Both the position numbers and the translations under genes were made by a program. Positions 25,279 to 33,541 of a DNA stretch of 37,786 nucleotides are shown here, piece after piece; the stretch's first letter is position 1; each line of letters begins with the position of its first letter. Under the pieces are notes generated by a model. It was not told the DNA's origin and made no database searches. It worked only from the letters and a program-made list of their open reading frames with translations. The stretch comes from Faecalicoccus sp. (GTDB lineage Bacteria; Bacillota_I; Bacilli_A; Erysipelotrichales; Erysipelotrichaceae), in the NCBI GenBank assembly GCA_017941505.1, contig JAGAWH010000125.1, positions 1 to 37,786 of the forward strand, given 5' to 3'.

Positions 25279-25354
25279 TGGCTGGGGTACTTGGATTCGA
25301 ACCAAGGAAATGCCAGATTCAGAGTCTGGTGCCTTACCGCTTGGCTATACCCCA
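25279..25354 (-). tRNA. tRNA-Gln (anticodon CTG)
   Basis: The minus strand folds into a full cloverleaf of 76 bases with encoded CCA. The acceptor stem is TGGGGTA/TACCCCA with G73, the D-arm region is AGCCAAGCGGTAAGGC, and the anticodon stem-loop is CCAGA-CTCTGAA-TCTGG. The T-arm is CTTGG-TTCGAAT-CCAAG. The anticodon CTG reads CAG. The common bacterial isoacceptor has TTG, so this one is likely an extra tRNA. The gene lies back to back with gltX, whose product probably charges it. Confidence 0.95.
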
Positions 25355-25366
25355 ATGCGCTTTATA

Positions 25367-25395
25367 ATAATACAATCAATTTATGGATTTGGCAA
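25367..25395 (-). promoter_or_regulatory. tRNA-Gln promoter
   Basis: On the minus strand, TTGCCA (25390-25395), a 17-base spacer, and TATTAT (25367-25372). The tRNA begins 12 bases further, leaving a very short 5' leader for RNase P. Confidence 0.65.
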
Positions 25396-25402
25396 TAGTT
25401 TA

Positions 25403-25431
25403 TTGAAGAAATTTTTTATCTGGGTTATTAT
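25403..25431 (+). promoter_or_regulatory. gltX promoter
   Basis: TTGAAG (25403-25408), a 17-base spacer, and TATTAT (25426-25431), with the gltX ATG 26 bases on. An upstream alternative (TTGGCT in the tRNA gene, TATAAT at 25363-25368) would overlap the tRNA sequence. Confidence 0.6.
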
Positions 25432-25456
25432 TGTTGGTGCGAAAGGGTGAAAGATC

Positions 25457-26905
25457 ATGTTAAAAGTTAGAACGCGATTTGCACCTAGCCCTACAGGCTA
25501 TATGCATATCGGAAATTTACGTACTGCGTTATTTGAATATTTAATCGCAAAGCACGAAAATGGAGACTTCCTTCTTAGAATTGAGGATACCGACCAGGAA
25601 AGACAGGTAGAAGGAGCTGTCGATATTATTTATAAGACACTCAAGGATTGTAATATGAATTGGGATGAAGGACCGGATATCGGTGGAAACTATGGTCCTT
25701 ATATTCAATCCGAACGTTTAGGCATGTATAAAGGATATGCGGAAAAGTTAATCGGATTAGGTGGAGCTCATTATTGTTTCTGCTCGGAAGAAGAAATGGA
25801 TGAACAGCGAAAAGCCGGCGATGGCTTTACATTCTCTGATCCATGTAAGAAATTATCGAAAGAAGAAATTGATGCCAAAATTGCGGCCGGAGAGTCCTAT
25901 GTCATCCGCCAGACAATTGAAAATGTCGGTGAAACCGTATTTGAAGATAAAGTTTACGGACGCATTGAAGTTGATGGAAATCTATTAGACGAACAGGTAT
26001 TAATTAAGTCTGATGGCTTCCCTACTTATAACTTTGCCAATATCATCGATGACCATACCATGGAAATCTCCCATGTTGTGCGCGGTAATGAATATTTATC
26101 CAGCACTCCGAAATACAATTTGATTTACGATGCGTATGGATGGCAAAGACCGGTATATGTACATGTACCGCCGGTAATGAAAGATGAACACCATAAGCTT
26201 TCCAAGCGTAATGGGGATGCATCCTTCCAGGACTTAGTTGCCAAAGGATATCTTCCTGAAGCAATTATTAACTACATTGCCTTACTGGGATGGTCACCAA
26301 ACAGTGATCAGGAAATCTTCTCCATGGAAGAACTCATCGAAGCTTTTGATATAGACCGTATCTCAAAACGTCCGGCTATCTTTGATATCGATAAATTATC
26401 CTGGATGAATGGTGAGTATTTAAAGAAAATGAGCGCGGATGAATATTTTGAAGTCGCAAAGCCATGGCTTGAAAAAGCGGTAAAAGGAAATTATGACCTT
26501 CACTATATCGCTTCACTCATTCAGTCCCGTGTGGATCACTTAGATCAGATTGCCGAAATGGTTGATTTTATCGATACTTTAGCCGATTACGATTTAGAGA
26601 TGTATCGTCATAAGCGTCAGAAATCCACCAAGGAATCTTCATTAAAGGTATTAAAATATGCCTATGATAAATTAGATGCCTTTGATAAGTGGGATAATTT
26701 AGAAGCAATCCAGGAATACATGATGACCTTCCCGACCGAATTAGAAGTGAAAAACGGTGTTGTCTTATGGCCAATCCGTACTGCCCTTTCCGGTAAACAG
26801 TCTACACCGGGCGGTGCTATGGAAATCGCATATATTCTTGGAAAAGAAGAAAGCTTACGCCGTATTCAGGTCGGAATTGACCGGTTAGAAAAAGAACTTG
26901 CCTAA
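25457..26905 (+). CDS. gltX: Glutamyl-tRNA synthetase
   Basis: This 482-residue class I synthetase charges tRNA-Glu. In Firmicutes without GlnRS it usually also mischarges tRNA-Gln, which is then corrected by GatCAB. The HIGH motif is in FAPSPTGYMHIGNLRTALF, and the KMSKS equivalent is KLSKRNG. The gap between the Cys residues (HYCFCSEEE) is typical of the family. AAAGGGTG precedes the ATG. The tRNA-Gln gene is divergent, 102 bases away. Confidence 0.96.
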   Translation: MLKVRTRFAPSPTGYMHIGNLRTALFEYLIAKHENGDFLLRIEDTDQERQVEGAVDIIYKTLKDCNMNWDEGPDIGGNYGPYIQSERLGMYKGYAEKLIGLGGAHYCFCSEEEMDEQRKAGDGFTFSDPCKKLSKEEIDAKIAAGESYVIRQTIENVGETVFEDKVYGRIEVDGNLLDEQVLIKSDGFPTYNFANIIDDHTMEISHVVRGNEYLSSTPKYNLIYDAYGWQRPVYVHVPPVMKDEHHKLSKRNGDASFQDLVAKGYLPEAIINYIALLGWSPNSDQEIFSMEELIEAFDIDRISKRPAIFDIDKLSWMNGEYLKKMSADEYFEVAKPWLEKAVKGNYDLHYIASLIQSRVDHLDQIAEMVDFIDTLADYDLEMYRHKRQKSTKESSLKVLKYAYDKLDAFDKWDNLEAIQEYMMTFPTELEVKNGVVLWPIRTALSGKQSTPGGAMEIAYILGKEESLRRIQVGIDRLEKELA

Positions 26906-26910
26906 TTTAT

Positions 26911-26942
26911 GGGGATGATGAAAGAATCATCCCTTTTCTTTT
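26911..26942 (+). terminator. Terminator of gltX
   Basis: GGGATGAT (26912-26919) pairs with ATCATCCC (26926-26933), followed by TTTTCTTTT. It lies six bases after the stop. Confidence 0.88.
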
Positions 26943-26949
26943 GGAAAAA

Positions 26950-27000
26950 TTGTCAAATGCGACAACATTTTCATGCAAATAAGAATAGATTTGTTATAAT
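26950..27000 (+). promoter_or_regulatory. Extended -10 promoter of the PPi-phosphofructokinase gene
   Basis: TG at 26992-26993 followed by T and a perfect TATAAT (26995-27000) gives an extended -10 box. No good -35 lies at the right distance. Upstream is an inverted repeat TTGTC-AAATGC-GACAA (26950-26954, 26961-26965), centred about 40 bases before the -10, which is a plausible activator site. Confidence 0.65.
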
Positions 27001-27028
27001 GGTAACAGAATACAAGGAGGAAATTATA

Positions 27029-28687
27029 ATGAATATTTCACCATTACAGAAGGAAAGACTTCAGTATGCACCGAAGCTTCCTGGAATGCTTAGAAACGGT
27101 ATTGCTTCCATCTGTGTTAAAGAAGGCGAAGAAACTCAGAGCGTAGCCGATCAGGAAAAAATTAAGGCTTTGTTCCCTAACACTTATGGTAAGAAAGAAA
27201 TCGTTTTCCAGAAAGGTCAGAACACATCCGCACCTAAGAAACAGGTTGTTGGTGTTATCCTTTCCGGTGGACAGGCTCCGGGCGGACACAACGTTGTATG
27301 CGGTCTTTACGATGCATTAAAACAGACTGACAGCGAAAACGTACTTTACGGTTTCAAAAACGGACCTAGCGGATTATTAGATGATGACTATCTAATTTTC
27401 GATGACGAGTATATCGATCAATACAGAAACACTGGTGGTTTCGATATTATCGGTTCCGGAAGAACTAAATTAGAAACAGAAGAACAGTTCGCAGTTGCAG
27501 CTGAAGTATGTAAGAAACACGGTATCACTGCAATCGTTATTATCGGTGGCGATGACTCCAACACAAACGCTGCTGTATTAGCTGAATACTTTGCAGCTCA
27601 TAATACCGGTGTTCAGGTTATCGGATGCCCTAAGACAATCGATGGCGACTTGAAAAACGAAGATATCGAATGTTCATTCGGTTTCGATACAGCAACTAAG
27701 ACTTATTCTGAATTAGTAGGAAACATCGAAAGAGATGCTAACTCTGCTAAGAAGTACTGGCACTTTGTAAAGGTTATGGGACGTTCTGCTTCTCACGTTG
27801 CATTAGAAACTGCTTTAGAAACTCAGCCAAACATCTGCTTAATTTCTGAAGAAGTTGCAGCTAAGAAAATGTCTCTTTCCCAGATTGCTGACTACATCGC
27901 TGATTCTGTAGCTGCACGTGCTGCTAAAGGCATGAACTTCGGTGTTGCGATCATTCCTGAAGGTGTTGTTGAATTCGTTCCTGAATTCTCCGTATTAATT
28001 GCTGAAATCAATGAATTATTAGCAGGTGCTAAGGCTGATGCGTTCAACGCTCTTGGAACTTGGAAAGAAAAATATGAATTCATCGAAAAAGGTTTAACAG
28101 CTGAATCTATGGCAGTATTTGCGATCCTTCCTGAAACTATTCAGCAGCAGTTATTCCTTGAAAGAGACCCTCACGGAAACGTACAGGTATCTTTGATTGA
28201 ATCTGAAAAATTATTCTCAGCTTTAGTTAAGGCTAAATTAGACGAAAGAAAAGCTGCAGGAACTTATAACGGTAAGTTCAGCCCATTACACCACTTCTTC
28301 GGTTACGAAGGAAGATGTGCATTCCCATCTAACTTCGATGCTGACTACTGCTATTCTTTAGGTTACAACGCATTCATGTTGATCCAATACGGATACACTG
28401 GATATCTGTCAAAAATCTCTAACCTGAAGAGCCCAGCAGAAGAATGGGTAGCAGGTGGTATGCCTATCACTAAGATGATGAACATGGAAAGAAGACACGG
28501 TGAAGACAAGCCGGTTATCAAGAAAGCTCTTGTTGAATTAGACGGCAAGCCATTCAAGTACTTCGAAGCTCACAGAGCTGAATGGGCAGCTGAAACATGC
28601 TACTTATATCCAGGTGCTATCCAGTACTATGGACCAGCTTCTGTATGTGACATCACTACAAGAACATTAGCATTGGAACAGGAATAA
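27029..28687 (+). CDS. pfp: Pyrophosphate-dependent phosphofructokinase (long form)
   Basis: This 552-residue glycolytic enzyme phosphorylates fructose 6-phosphate, probably with pyrophosphate. The long form resembles the plant/spirochaete type. GGDDS (173-177) has Asp at 176 where ATP-dependent enzymes have Gly, and PKTIDGD (201-207) has the Lys typical of PPi enzymes. The N-terminus also has the substrate loop [14 protein letters not shown]. The start at 27029 follows CAAGGAGG. A longer frame from 26909 runs through the terminator and promoter and is rejected. Codon use is more biased (mostly GCT, GAA, GTT, TTA and AAC) than in neighbours, so expression is probably high. Confidence 0.92.
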   Translation: MNISPLQKERLQYAPKLPGMLRNGIASICVKEGEETQSVADQEKIKALFPNTYGKKEIVFQKGQNTSAPKKQVVGVILSGGQAPGGHNVVCGLYDALKQTDSENVLYGFKNGPSGLLDDDYLIFDDEYIDQYRNTGGFDIIGSGRTKLETEEQFAVAAEVCKKHGITAIVIIGGDDSNTNAAVLAEYFAAHNTGVQVIGCPKTIDGDLKNEDIECSFGFDTATKTYSELVGNIERDANSAKKYWHFVKVMGRSASHVALETALETQPNICLISEEVAAKKMSLSQIADYIADSVAARAAKGMNFGVAIIPEGVVEFVPEFSVLIAEINELLAGAKADAFNALGTWKEKYEFIEKGLTAESMAVFAILPETIQQQLFLERDPHGNVQVSLIESEKLFSALVKAKLDERKAAGTYNGKFSPLHHFFGYEGRCAFPSNFDADYCYSLGYNAFMLIQYGYTGYLSKISNLKSPAEEWVAGGMPITKMMNMERRHGEDKPVIKKALVELDGKPFKYFEAHRAEWAAETCYLYPGAIQYYGPASVCDITTRTLALEQE

Positions 28688-28698
28688 TCCTTGCATTT

Positions 28699-28725
28699 AA
28701 AAAGCGGATCTAGCATCCGCTTTTT
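28699..28725. terminator. Bidirectional terminator between pfp and the nuclease gene
   Basis: AAAAAGCGGAT (28699-28709) pairs with ATCCGCTTTTT (28715-28725). With A5 on one side and T5 on the other it works in both directions, and its last bases lie in the stop codon of the convergent nuclease gene. Confidence 0.93.
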
Positions 28726-29548
28726 AGTTTAGGCATTGTTTACACCTTGTATATCCTCTTTCTTCATATTCTTCAATGGTTCCAAATACATCTTTTCGAT
28801 TCTTTTCTTTGATGGTATCTACCGAAGGACAATTCGGTAGATGGATCTTTTTCGTATTGGTATTTAATACCAGATTGAATCCAACCGGAATCACCGATCG
28901 TGTTACTTCTATTTTATGACTGTCACCTGTGGCATAATCTATTTCAATTCCCGGCTGTATATTATAGATGTAAATATTGTACGAAATTGTCTTGCAGTCA
29001 TCTGCCACGGAGCATGCCTGGATTTGAACCCCGGAAGCTACTAAATTATTGCCTTTAAAATCCGGAGTGACCTTGTAGAGCACCGGCTGATGACTCGTTT
29101 TGATATAAGCAGAAATTTCATTTTCAACCGGAAGCATACCATGGGTATTGAAAAAGCGAGTACCGGTTATAATATTTCTTTCATTGGTAGTCTGCCCGGT
29201 TAATTGAAATCCAATTAAATGGCATCGGTTATAAAGATATTGATCTTCAATTAAATCATCATAGCGTACCGTATGCCAGCCTGATGGAGTGATCATTCCG
29301 AGACTGCCTCTTGTAGTACCATCCGCCGGCATCATATCTTCAGTAATTAAGGCATAAGCCGGTCCGCACCGTCCTAACTCATCAAGCTCGCTGTACTTTT
29401 CAAATTTGTCTTTAACAGCTATTTCTTCTTTGGTGAATCCGGAATCTTCGCTGATTACATAAACAAGATTTCCATCATATTCCGGAACAATTGGAATCAT
29501 ACCGGTCCACAGACAAATGATTGTAATAATTGATAACAATTTATTCAT
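28724..29548 (-). CDS. Secreted DNA/RNA non-specific endonuclease with Cys-rich tail
   Basis: This 274-residue protein is a His-Me-finger nuclease of the EndA/Spd type. A hydrophobic N-terminus (about 3-20) is a signal or anchor. The catalytic site is NRCHLIGFQLTG (His110), a variant of the usual DRGH. ERNIITGTRFFN (123-134) supplies the metal-binding Asn. The C-terminus (about 232-274) has HLPNCPS and GYTRCKQC and resembles the small Ada-type zinc-binding domain. The gene is alone. The ATG lacks a visible Shine-Dalgarno sequence, which suggests weak or regulated translation. It could serve DNA uptake, nutrition or defence. Confidence 0.87.
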   Translation of the reverse strand: MNKLLSIITIICLWTGMIPIVPEYDGNLVYVISEDSGFTKEEIAVKDKFEKYSELDELGRCGPAYALITEDMMPADGTTRGSLGMITPSGWHTVRYDDLIEDQYLYNRCHLIGFQLTGQTTNERNIITGTRFFNTHGMLPVENEISAYIKTSHQPVLYKVTPDFKGNNLVASGVQIQACSVADDCKTISYNIYIYNIQPGIEIDYATGDSHKIEVTRSVIPVGFNLVLNTNTKKIHLPNCPSVDTIKEKNRKDVFGTIEEYEERGYTRCKQCLN

Positions 29549-29580
29549 GTCTTTATTATTGTCATTTCGAGTAGAAAAGA

Positions 29581-29605
29581 CAAGAAAAAGACACTTTCGT
29601 GTCTT
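29581..29605 (-). terminator. Terminator of the Cof-type HAD gene
   Basis: Minus strand AAGACAC-GAAA-GTGTCTT followed by TTTC. Its first bases are in the TAA stop codon of the gene, and the loop is a GAAA tetraloop. Confidence 0.85.
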
Positions 29606-30428
29606 AGTCTAATAAATGTTTTAGTAAGAAATCCCCTGCTCCATCATGAGCAGCATCAAATTCTGTAACATCGTCACACATTTCCTTTACAACCGGCATT
29701 GCGTTAGCTACCGCAACCGACCATCCGGCTAACTCTAACATAGCCATATCATTTTCTGCATCGCCTAAAGCTAAAACCTGGTCTAAAGGAATATTATTCT
29801 GTTCGCAATACCATTTTAAAGCAGAGCCCTTGGAATTTCTGCGATCCTGGAATTCTAACAGATTCACATCGGTCTTAAAGCAGCAGACAGTATCGTTTTC
29901 CAGCGTCTTACCGAAAGCTTCCACAGGGATCATATCATCACCGGTCGCAGTTCTATATAGAATTTTCCCGGTCGGAATCTGCCAATAATCCGATAAGTCA
30001 TTGATCAGCTGTACCTCGCTGTTATTGCGGTGCATAGACAATCTCATTAAATCATCGATTCTTGTTGCCAGCATATAATTATCACGATAGATGAATGGAT
30101 TTAAATCAAAATGATCCATAGCTGTGATAATTCTCTTGATATCATCCGGCTGCAGATAATTAATTTCATATTTTTTATCTTTACGTACATCGTGAATTTC
30201 TCCACCATTGGTTCCGATAATCAAATCAAATTGAAAGCCAAGATTCCATTCCTTATAATGTGTTTCCAAACTCTGCCACAACGGACGACCGGATGCAATA
30301 CCTAATAACACGCCCTGTTCATGAAGCTGTTGGAATGCCTTACGGGTTTTATCTCCAATATCCGGATTACCTTTCATACGAAGTGTACGATCGACATCCG
30401 CAATAACTAATTTAATATTTCGTTTCAT
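29604..30428 (-). CDS. Cof-type HAD phosphatase
   Basis: This 274-residue member of the HAD-IIB (Cof) family is likely a sugar-phosphate or FMN-type phosphatase. Motif I is ADVDRTL with both Asp, motif II is GIASGRP, and motif IV is LALGDAENDMAMLELAG. The large cap between motifs II and III fits type IIB. GGGAGG precedes the ATG. It is read divergently from the GntR operon and shares a 134-base intergenic region with it. The substrate is unknown. Confidence 0.9.
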   Translation of the reverse strand: MKRNIKLVIADVDRTLRMKGNPDIGDKTRKAFQQLHEQGVLLGIASGRPLWQSLETHYKEWNLGFQFDLIIGTNGGEIHDVRKDKKYEINYLQPDDIKRIITAMDHFDLNPFIYRDNYMLATRIDDLMRLSMHRNNSEVQLINDLSDYWQIPTGKILYRTATGDDMIPVEAFGKTLENDTVCCFKTDVNLLEFQDRRNSKGSALKWYCEQNNIPLDQVLALGDAENDMAMLELAGWSVAVANAMPVVKEMCDDVTEFDAAHDGAGDFLLKHLLD

Positions 30429-30495
30429 AGTATCCTCCCTACTGCTTTTTCATTGTACCATATGATGAATAATTTTCCATCCGCATTTATTTTTA

Positions 30496-30553
30496 CTGTT
30501 ATATATCAATAAACAGTTGTATTCTGTTATACACTGTTATATACTGTTTACGA
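30496..30553 (+). promoter_or_regulatory. GntR-operon promoter with 10-bp tandem operator repeats
   Basis: TTGTAT (30517-30522), a 17-base spacer, and TATACT (30540-30545) form the promoter. It is overlaid by repeats of CTGTTATAYA at 30524-30533 and 30534-30543, a third partial copy at 30544, and one upstream copy at 30496-30505. AAACAG at 30511-30516 is an inverted half-site. The repeats recur at 10 bases, one helical turn, and so lie on one face of the DNA. Binding by the YtrA-like regulator is inferred. Confidence 0.7.
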
Positions 30554-30562
30554 GGAATAGCT

Positions 30563-30934
30563 ATGAACTTAATATTAAATACGTCTTCCATGGTTCCTAT
30601 TTACGAACAGATCATGGAAGCAATCAAAAACCAAATCGCATCCGGTGAATTAAAACCGGGTGACAGTCTTCCTTCTGTGCGAAGATTATCTTCTGATTTA
30701 AAAATCAGTGCCCTAACTGTAAAAAAAGCCTATGACCGCTTAGAAGAAGAAGGGTTTACTACCACGATCCATGGAAAAGGCACCTATGTAACAGGTACCA
30801 ATGTAGAGATGATCAAAGAGCAGCAAAGGGTGTTAATTGAAAAAGAACTGGAAGCTGTTGTCAACAAAGCACTGGTTTGCGGTATGACAAACGATGAAAT
30901 AAGAGATATGTTGGAACTCTTATTGGAGGATTAA
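30563..30934 (+). CDS. GntR-family regulator, YtrA type
   Basis: This 123-residue protein has the GntR winged helix (PIYEQIMEAIKNQIASGELKPGDSLPSVRRLSSDLKISALTVKKAYDRLEEEGF, about 12-65). After GKGTYV comes only a short C-terminal helix pair, which is the YtrA subfamily layout. Such regulators usually repress their own operon with ABC transporter genes. Here the ATPase gene starts 2 bases after its stop. CGAGGA precedes the ATG. The inducer is likely a cell-envelope stress signal by analogy only. Confidence 0.93.
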   Translation: MNLILNTSSMVPIYEQIMEAIKNQIASGELKPGDSLPSVRRLSSDLKISALTVKKAYDRLEEEGFTTTIHGKGTYVTGTNVEMIKEQQRVLIEKELEAVVNKALVCGMTNDEIRDMLELLLED

Positions 30935-30936
30935 AC

Positions 30937-31788
30937 ATGTTAAAGTTACAAGATGTAAAGAAAAACTATCCGGGATTTTCTTTAAATTGTTCATTAGAGG
31001 TGAAACCCGGGCAGATTACCGGATTAATCGGACAAAACGGTGCAGGAAAAACCACTTTATTTAAATCTATCTTACAGTTGATTCGAATTGATGGCGGCAC
31101 CATCGAATTACTCGGAAAAGATATAAAAAATATTACCGAGGATGACATGACCGGTCTTGGATGCGTATTAGCTGATTCCGGCTTTTCCGGTTATCTCACG
31201 GTAAGTGATATTCAAAAGATCCTAAAATCTTTCTATCCGGATTTTAAAGAGAATTGGTTTATTCAAAAATCAAATCAGTTTAGTCTGCCGCAGGATAAAC
31301 AAATCAAAGATTTTTCAACCGGTATGAAGGCAAAATTAAAGGTACTTTCTGCCCTGTCGCATAATTCAAAGTTACTCATTTTGGATGAGCCTACTTCCGG
31401 TCTTGATGTAGTTGCCAGAGAAGAGGTATTAACCTTATTAAGGGAATATATGGAAGAAGATGAAAACAGATCTATCTTGATCAGTTCTCATATATCATCC
31501 GATTTAGAAACACTGTGTGATGATTTCTATATGATCCATAATGGTGAGATTATCTTGCACGAAGATACCGATAACTTACTTGCCAATTATGCCATCTTAA
31601 AAGTCAATGAAAAAGAATATGCAGACCTTGATAAAAATTATTTGATCCGCGCCTCTCAAGAACCATTTGGATATAGTTGTTTAACGAATCAAAGAGCATT
31701 CTATCAAGAAAATTATCCGGAGCTGGTCATTGAAAAAAGCGGAATTGATGAAGTAATTATGCATATCATCAAAGGAGAAAAAATATGA
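30937..31788 (+). CDS. ABC transporter ATP-binding protein
   Basis: This 283-residue ATPase energises the membrane protein encoded next. Walker A is GQNGAGKTT, the signature is FSTGMKAKLKV (the STGMK variant common in YtrB/YhcH-type exporters), and Walker B is LLILDEPTSGLD. After the ATPase core there is a regulatory tail of about 70 residues. It lies 2 bases after the gntR-like gene with GGAGG, and it overlaps the permease gene by 4 bases. Confidence 0.92.
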   Translation: MLKLQDVKKNYPGFSLNCSLEVKPGQITGLIGQNGAGKTTLFKSILQLIRIDGGTIELLGKDIKNITEDDMTGLGCVLADSGFSGYLTVSDIQKILKSFYPDFKENWFIQKSNQFSLPQDKQIKDFSTGMKAKLKVLSALSHNSKLLILDEPTSGLDVVAREEVLTLLREYMEEDENRSILISSHISSDLETLCDDFYMIHNGEIILHEDTDNLLANYAILKVNEKEYADLDKNYLIRASQEPFGYSCLTNQRAFYQENYPELVIEKSGIDEVIMHIIKGEKI

Positions 31789-32426
31789 ATGGTCTACTAA
31801 CGAAGGATTTTCTTATCATAAAGGGTCAGAAAAACACCATGTTGATTGTCGTTTTAACCAGTATCATCATGGCATTCAGTTTTGATACATCGGTGTTAGT
31901 AATCTATGCGACAATACTTGGATCCATTCTTTCACTGGGTACCTTGTCCTACGATGAATTCGATAATGGATTTGCCTACTTATTTACCCTGCCGGTATCA
32001 AGAAAGACATATGTCCGTGAAAAGTATTTATTTTCACTTTGCGGATGTATCGCATTTATGTTGGTGGGATTTGTGTTAGCTGCCATCTTATCTCTATTTA
32101 AACAAACAAGTATCGATATTCTTTCTTCCGGTCTATCCAGTATGTTTGCAGGTATTATCATGATATCCATCATGATACCGTTACGCTTAAAATACGGAAG
32201 CGAAAAAAGTAGAATTGCCTTATTTGTAGTCTATGGTGTAATTGCCTTAGCACTCTTCACAGGCAAAAGTATCTTGGAATCTCTCGGTATGAAAGAGGCA
32301 GTGCTGCAGACAATAGTAAACGCAAATACCGGAGTGATTATTACATGTATCATAATTATAGCTATTGTGGTATTTGTACTATCTGAAAAGATTTCAGAGA
32401 AAATCATGGAAAACAAAGAATATTAA
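31785..32426 (+). CDS. ABC-2-type permease
   Basis: This 213-residue membrane protein has about six predicted helices and is the partner of the ATPase before it (ATGA overlap). The early segment NGLLTKDFLIIKGQKNTM and the YDEFDNGFAYLFTLPVSRKTYVREKY motif are typical of small ABC-2 permeases in GntR/YtrA operons. The length fits a half-size permease acting as a homodimer. The exported or sensed substrate is unknown. Confidence 0.88.
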   Translation: MNGLLTKDFLIIKGQKNTMLIVVLTSIIMAFSFDTSVLVIYATILGSILSLGTLSYDEFDNGFAYLFTLPVSRKTYVREKYLFSLCGCIAFMLVGFVLAAILSLFKQTSIDILSSGLSSMFAGIIMISIMIPLRLKYGSEKSRIALFVVYGVIALALFTGKSILESLGMKEAVLQTIVNANTGVIITCIIIIAIVVFVLSEKISEKIMENKEY

Positions 32427-32446
32427 ATAACGTGTATTAAAATAGC

Positions 32447-32488
32447 TGCTCTATTCAATCCAATAAGAGATTGATTGGGGCAGTTTTA
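32447..32488 (+). terminator. Terminator of the GntR-ABC operon
   Basis: A 15-base stem (32447-32461 with 32470-32484, one mismatch and two G-T pairs) is followed by TTTTATTATTT. It lies 20 bases after the permease stop. Confidence 0.85.
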
Positions 32489-32550
32489 TTATTTAATCTA
32501 AAACGATTTTAACATCCAAGTTTTTTATTTAAATTTATATTGTTAGTGCA

Positions 32551-33322
32551 TCATAAGACTTTATCCGGATTTTGCAGAAGTACATCAATGACAGGATGCA
32601 CGATCATGGTGTTTTCTATTGCATTGATGGCACAAACTTTTTTGCCGGCATCTTTGCTGGAAGCACCACAGTGGAACGTTTTTTCATTCTTTGTTCCATA
32701 GTCAAGTATTATAAATCAGTCATGGCAATCAGGATTCGGTTTGATCTGTATAGTCGGGTATTCCTCGTTAAAATCCATCACTTCTGATGAAGTTAGAAAA
32801 TTGCGACTTCGTCCAAACCCATTCTCTGTAAACAGGATAACATGCACTCCTGGTGTTTTATGCGAAAGCAGATGGAGGGTTTTAATATTCACATAATTGT
32901 CAACTCAAAACTGTAGTGAGCATGTAGATACCGTTTTCAGTGACACACCAAGGAAGATACCTAGTACCTCCGGATTGTCTCCGAAACATCGTTTCCTCTC
33001 GTGAGGTCAATTTTTTTGACCTCACCAAACACAAATGGACTTTTTCTAGTCAGTGGATTAATATTTGCGGTGACATTCTGGCACTGCAAAGACTCCGGTT
33101 CTTCTTTGGTAATCTGAAACATAAAGTATAAGCAAATACTTCAATGTTACGATTTACGTAACGATTGAAATAATTGAGCAAGATCAGAATCAAGCATCAT
33201 CTGCTGCCCACAAGTGGTATAAACCACGGATTCATACTTTCCATTGAAGCAGTTTCATCTTGTTTTCCTAAAAAGTTAAAGTAACATTTTGTGACCTTAA
33301 TCGCTGTTCTCTTTTCATCCAT
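32551..33322 (-). pseudogene. Decayed ORF6N-domain gene (second copy)
   Basis: Translated in pieces on the minus strand, this stretch matches the neighbouring ORF6N gene along its length. The order is MDEKRTAIKV near 33322, MMLDSDLAQLF, ITKEEPESLQCQNVTANIN, RYLPWCVTENGIY (about 32945), and finally a C-terminal piece with EEYPTIQI, HCGASSKDAGKK and NPDKVL ending at 32551. Several frameshifts and stops separate the pieces. For example, an in-frame TGA at 32716-32718 replaces the Arg of HDRF. It is a dead paralogue. The C-terminal piece is better preserved than in the copy upstream. The match to the neighbour is seen in the sequence. The family name comes from recognition. Confidence 0.75.
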
Positions 33323-33407
33323 CTGAAAATTTCCTTCAGTTATTGACACTTCCACGACTCAATTCGTGCGTTTCTTGATTCAGCAACCTCCGCACCGAAA
33401 GCCGGAG

Positions 33408-33515
33408 TTATTTACCTTCGATACGAATGCTGTTATTCTGATGGATTATCCGGTATGTCTGCTTGTAATAACGTTTGCTCTTGAACTTAGGCTCCTTCGC
33501 TCTTTTCTGATACAT
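33408..33515 (-). pseudogene. Possible TnpB (IS200/IS605 OrfB) fragment
   Basis: A 35-residue fragment, with KEPKFKSKRYYKQTY and NNSIRIEGK as its core, resembles the N-terminal half of TnpB proteins, where FKSK and IRIEG-type segments precede KLPKIG. It ends at a TAA at 33408-33410. No other TnpB sequence is visible nearby. It lies between the two ORF6N copies and may be a scar of an old insertion. The match is short, so the call is tentative. Confidence 0.5.
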
Positions 33516-33541
33516 GTTTCTGCATCCGATTGTCTAATTGA

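Noticed and set aside
25198..25450. Plus-strand ORFs across the tRNA gene
   Set aside because: They are chance frames over a clear tRNA cloverleaf, its terminator and the gltX promoter.
26909..27028. N-terminal extension of the phosphofructokinase
   Set aside because: It would translate the gltX terminator and the promoter. The ATG at 27029 has a strong AGGAGG.
30496..30553. CRISPR-like repeat array
   Set aside because: The repeats are 10 bases in direct tandem without spacers and lie on a promoter, so an operator is the better explanation.
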